Assembly: GCA_031418215.1 (NCBI GenBank)
Contig: JANOXC010000145.1
Location: 1-14,942 of the forward strand
DNA from: JANOXC01 sp031418215
GTDB lineage: Bacteria; Bacteroidota; Bacteroidia; AKYH767-A; OLB10
DNA: 14,942 bases
Direction of reading: 5' to 3'
Part shown: piece by piece, positions 14,794 to 14,942 of the stretch
Layout: every line of letters starts with the position of its first letter
Numbering within the stretch: the stretch's first letter is position 1
Notes under the pieces: model-generated
Told to the model about the DNA's origin: nothing
Database searches by the model: none
The model's input: only the letters and a program-made list of their open reading frames with translations
Position numbers and translations under genes: made by a program

Positions 14794-14942
14794 ATGGAAT
14801 ACATAAAACACCTCTCGAAAGATAAGGCACTAGCGGCCGTAATAAAAAAACAGGAGCCATTTGTATTGAAAAAACGCAAAAATGTGTTTGGGCACTTATG
14901 TGCTTCCATCGTTTCTCAGCAGCTTTCAACGAAGGTAGCAAA
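14794..14942 (+). CDS. AlkA-type DNA-3-methyladenine glycosylase, 5' part only
   Basis: Only the first 49 codons are in the window. The peptide starts MEYIKHLSKDKALAAVIKK, continues with FVLKKRKNVFGHLCASIVSQ and ends QLSTKVA. The pattern of an N-terminal helix, an aromatic F-x-x-L-x-x-x-I and the QQLS motif is typical of HhH-GPD base-excision glycosylases of the AlkA/Mag group, which remove alkylated purines from DNA. The helix-hairpin-helix and catalytic aspartate would lie beyond the edge. A weak -7-like TACCTTCT (14772-14779) precedes it. Other HhH-GPD enzymes are possible but fit less well. Confidence 0.8.
   Translation, partial: MEYIKHLSKDKALAAVIKKQEPFVLKKRKNVFGHLCASIVSQQLSTKVA

Noticed and set aside
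14616..14909. Minus-strand open frame of 97 codons covering the SRPBCC start and the glycosylase start.
   Set aside because: It overlaps two genes with recognisable families in other frames and has no protein-like features of its own.
1..14942. Mobile elements, prophage, CRISPR arrays, toxin-antitoxin or defence genes, and biosynthetic clusters.
   Set aside because: No transposase, integrase, spaced direct repeats, small paired toxin-like genes or synthase domains are visible, and gene content and composition look like ordinary chromosome.

Overview
The window comes from a member of the Bacteroidota, most likely in or near the Chitinophagales/Sphingobacteriales; the rank below phylum is an inference. 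The evidence is a secreted protease with a type IX secretion (T9SS) C-terminal sorting domain and SprB/PKD-like modules, a lipoprotein family typical of the phylum, almost no Shine-Dalgarno sequences, and several close matches to the phylum's TAnnTTTG -7 promoter element upstream of starts. Base composition is moderately AT-rich and looks even throughout. I see no transposase, integrase, phage gene, CRISPR array or att site. The content reads as ordinary chromosome, and I did not find a convincing new defence or biosynthetic system.

Left part (1-3201). A minus-strand TPR-repeat exported protein runs off the left edge. Next comes a minus-strand membrane hydroxylase of the sterol desaturase superfamily that looks strikingly like animal alkylglycerol monooxygenase. 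A plus-strand tRNA-Leu(CAA) follows, with a near-ideal intrinsic terminator directly behind it.

Middle part (3291-7750). After a small octamer-phased repeat there is a plus-strand run of four genes: a ComF-family phosphoribosyltransferase, a free methionine-(R)-sulfoxide reductase, an Ig-like-domain lipoprotein overlapping the reductase stop by one base, and a Rid-family protein of the 2-aminomuconate deaminase type. The run ends at an intrinsic terminator built from heptamer repeats. A convergent minus-strand aldo/keto reductase of the Kv-beta-like group follows.

Right part (7751-14942). A 126-base divergent promoter region leads into a 1454-residue M4 (thermolysin-like) metalloprotease with a P-domain, a SprB-type repeat, five PKD-like repeats and a T9SS sorting domain. 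It converges, across a bidirectional terminator, on a minus-strand M28 aminopeptidase carrying PA and PDZ domains. The two could act in sequence on external protein (endoprotease outside, exopeptidase in the periplasm or at the envelope), but that link is inferred. A minus-strand membrane-anchored SRPBCC protein and the divergent start of an AlkA-type DNA glycosylase close the window.

The observations most worth a second look are the P-domain that appears to be inserted inside an Ig-like module of the M4 protease, the heptamer-phased repeat shared by two distant intergenic regions (with a third, octamer-phased one elsewhere), the bacterial AGMO-like hydroxylase, and the probable TTG start of the TPR gene.
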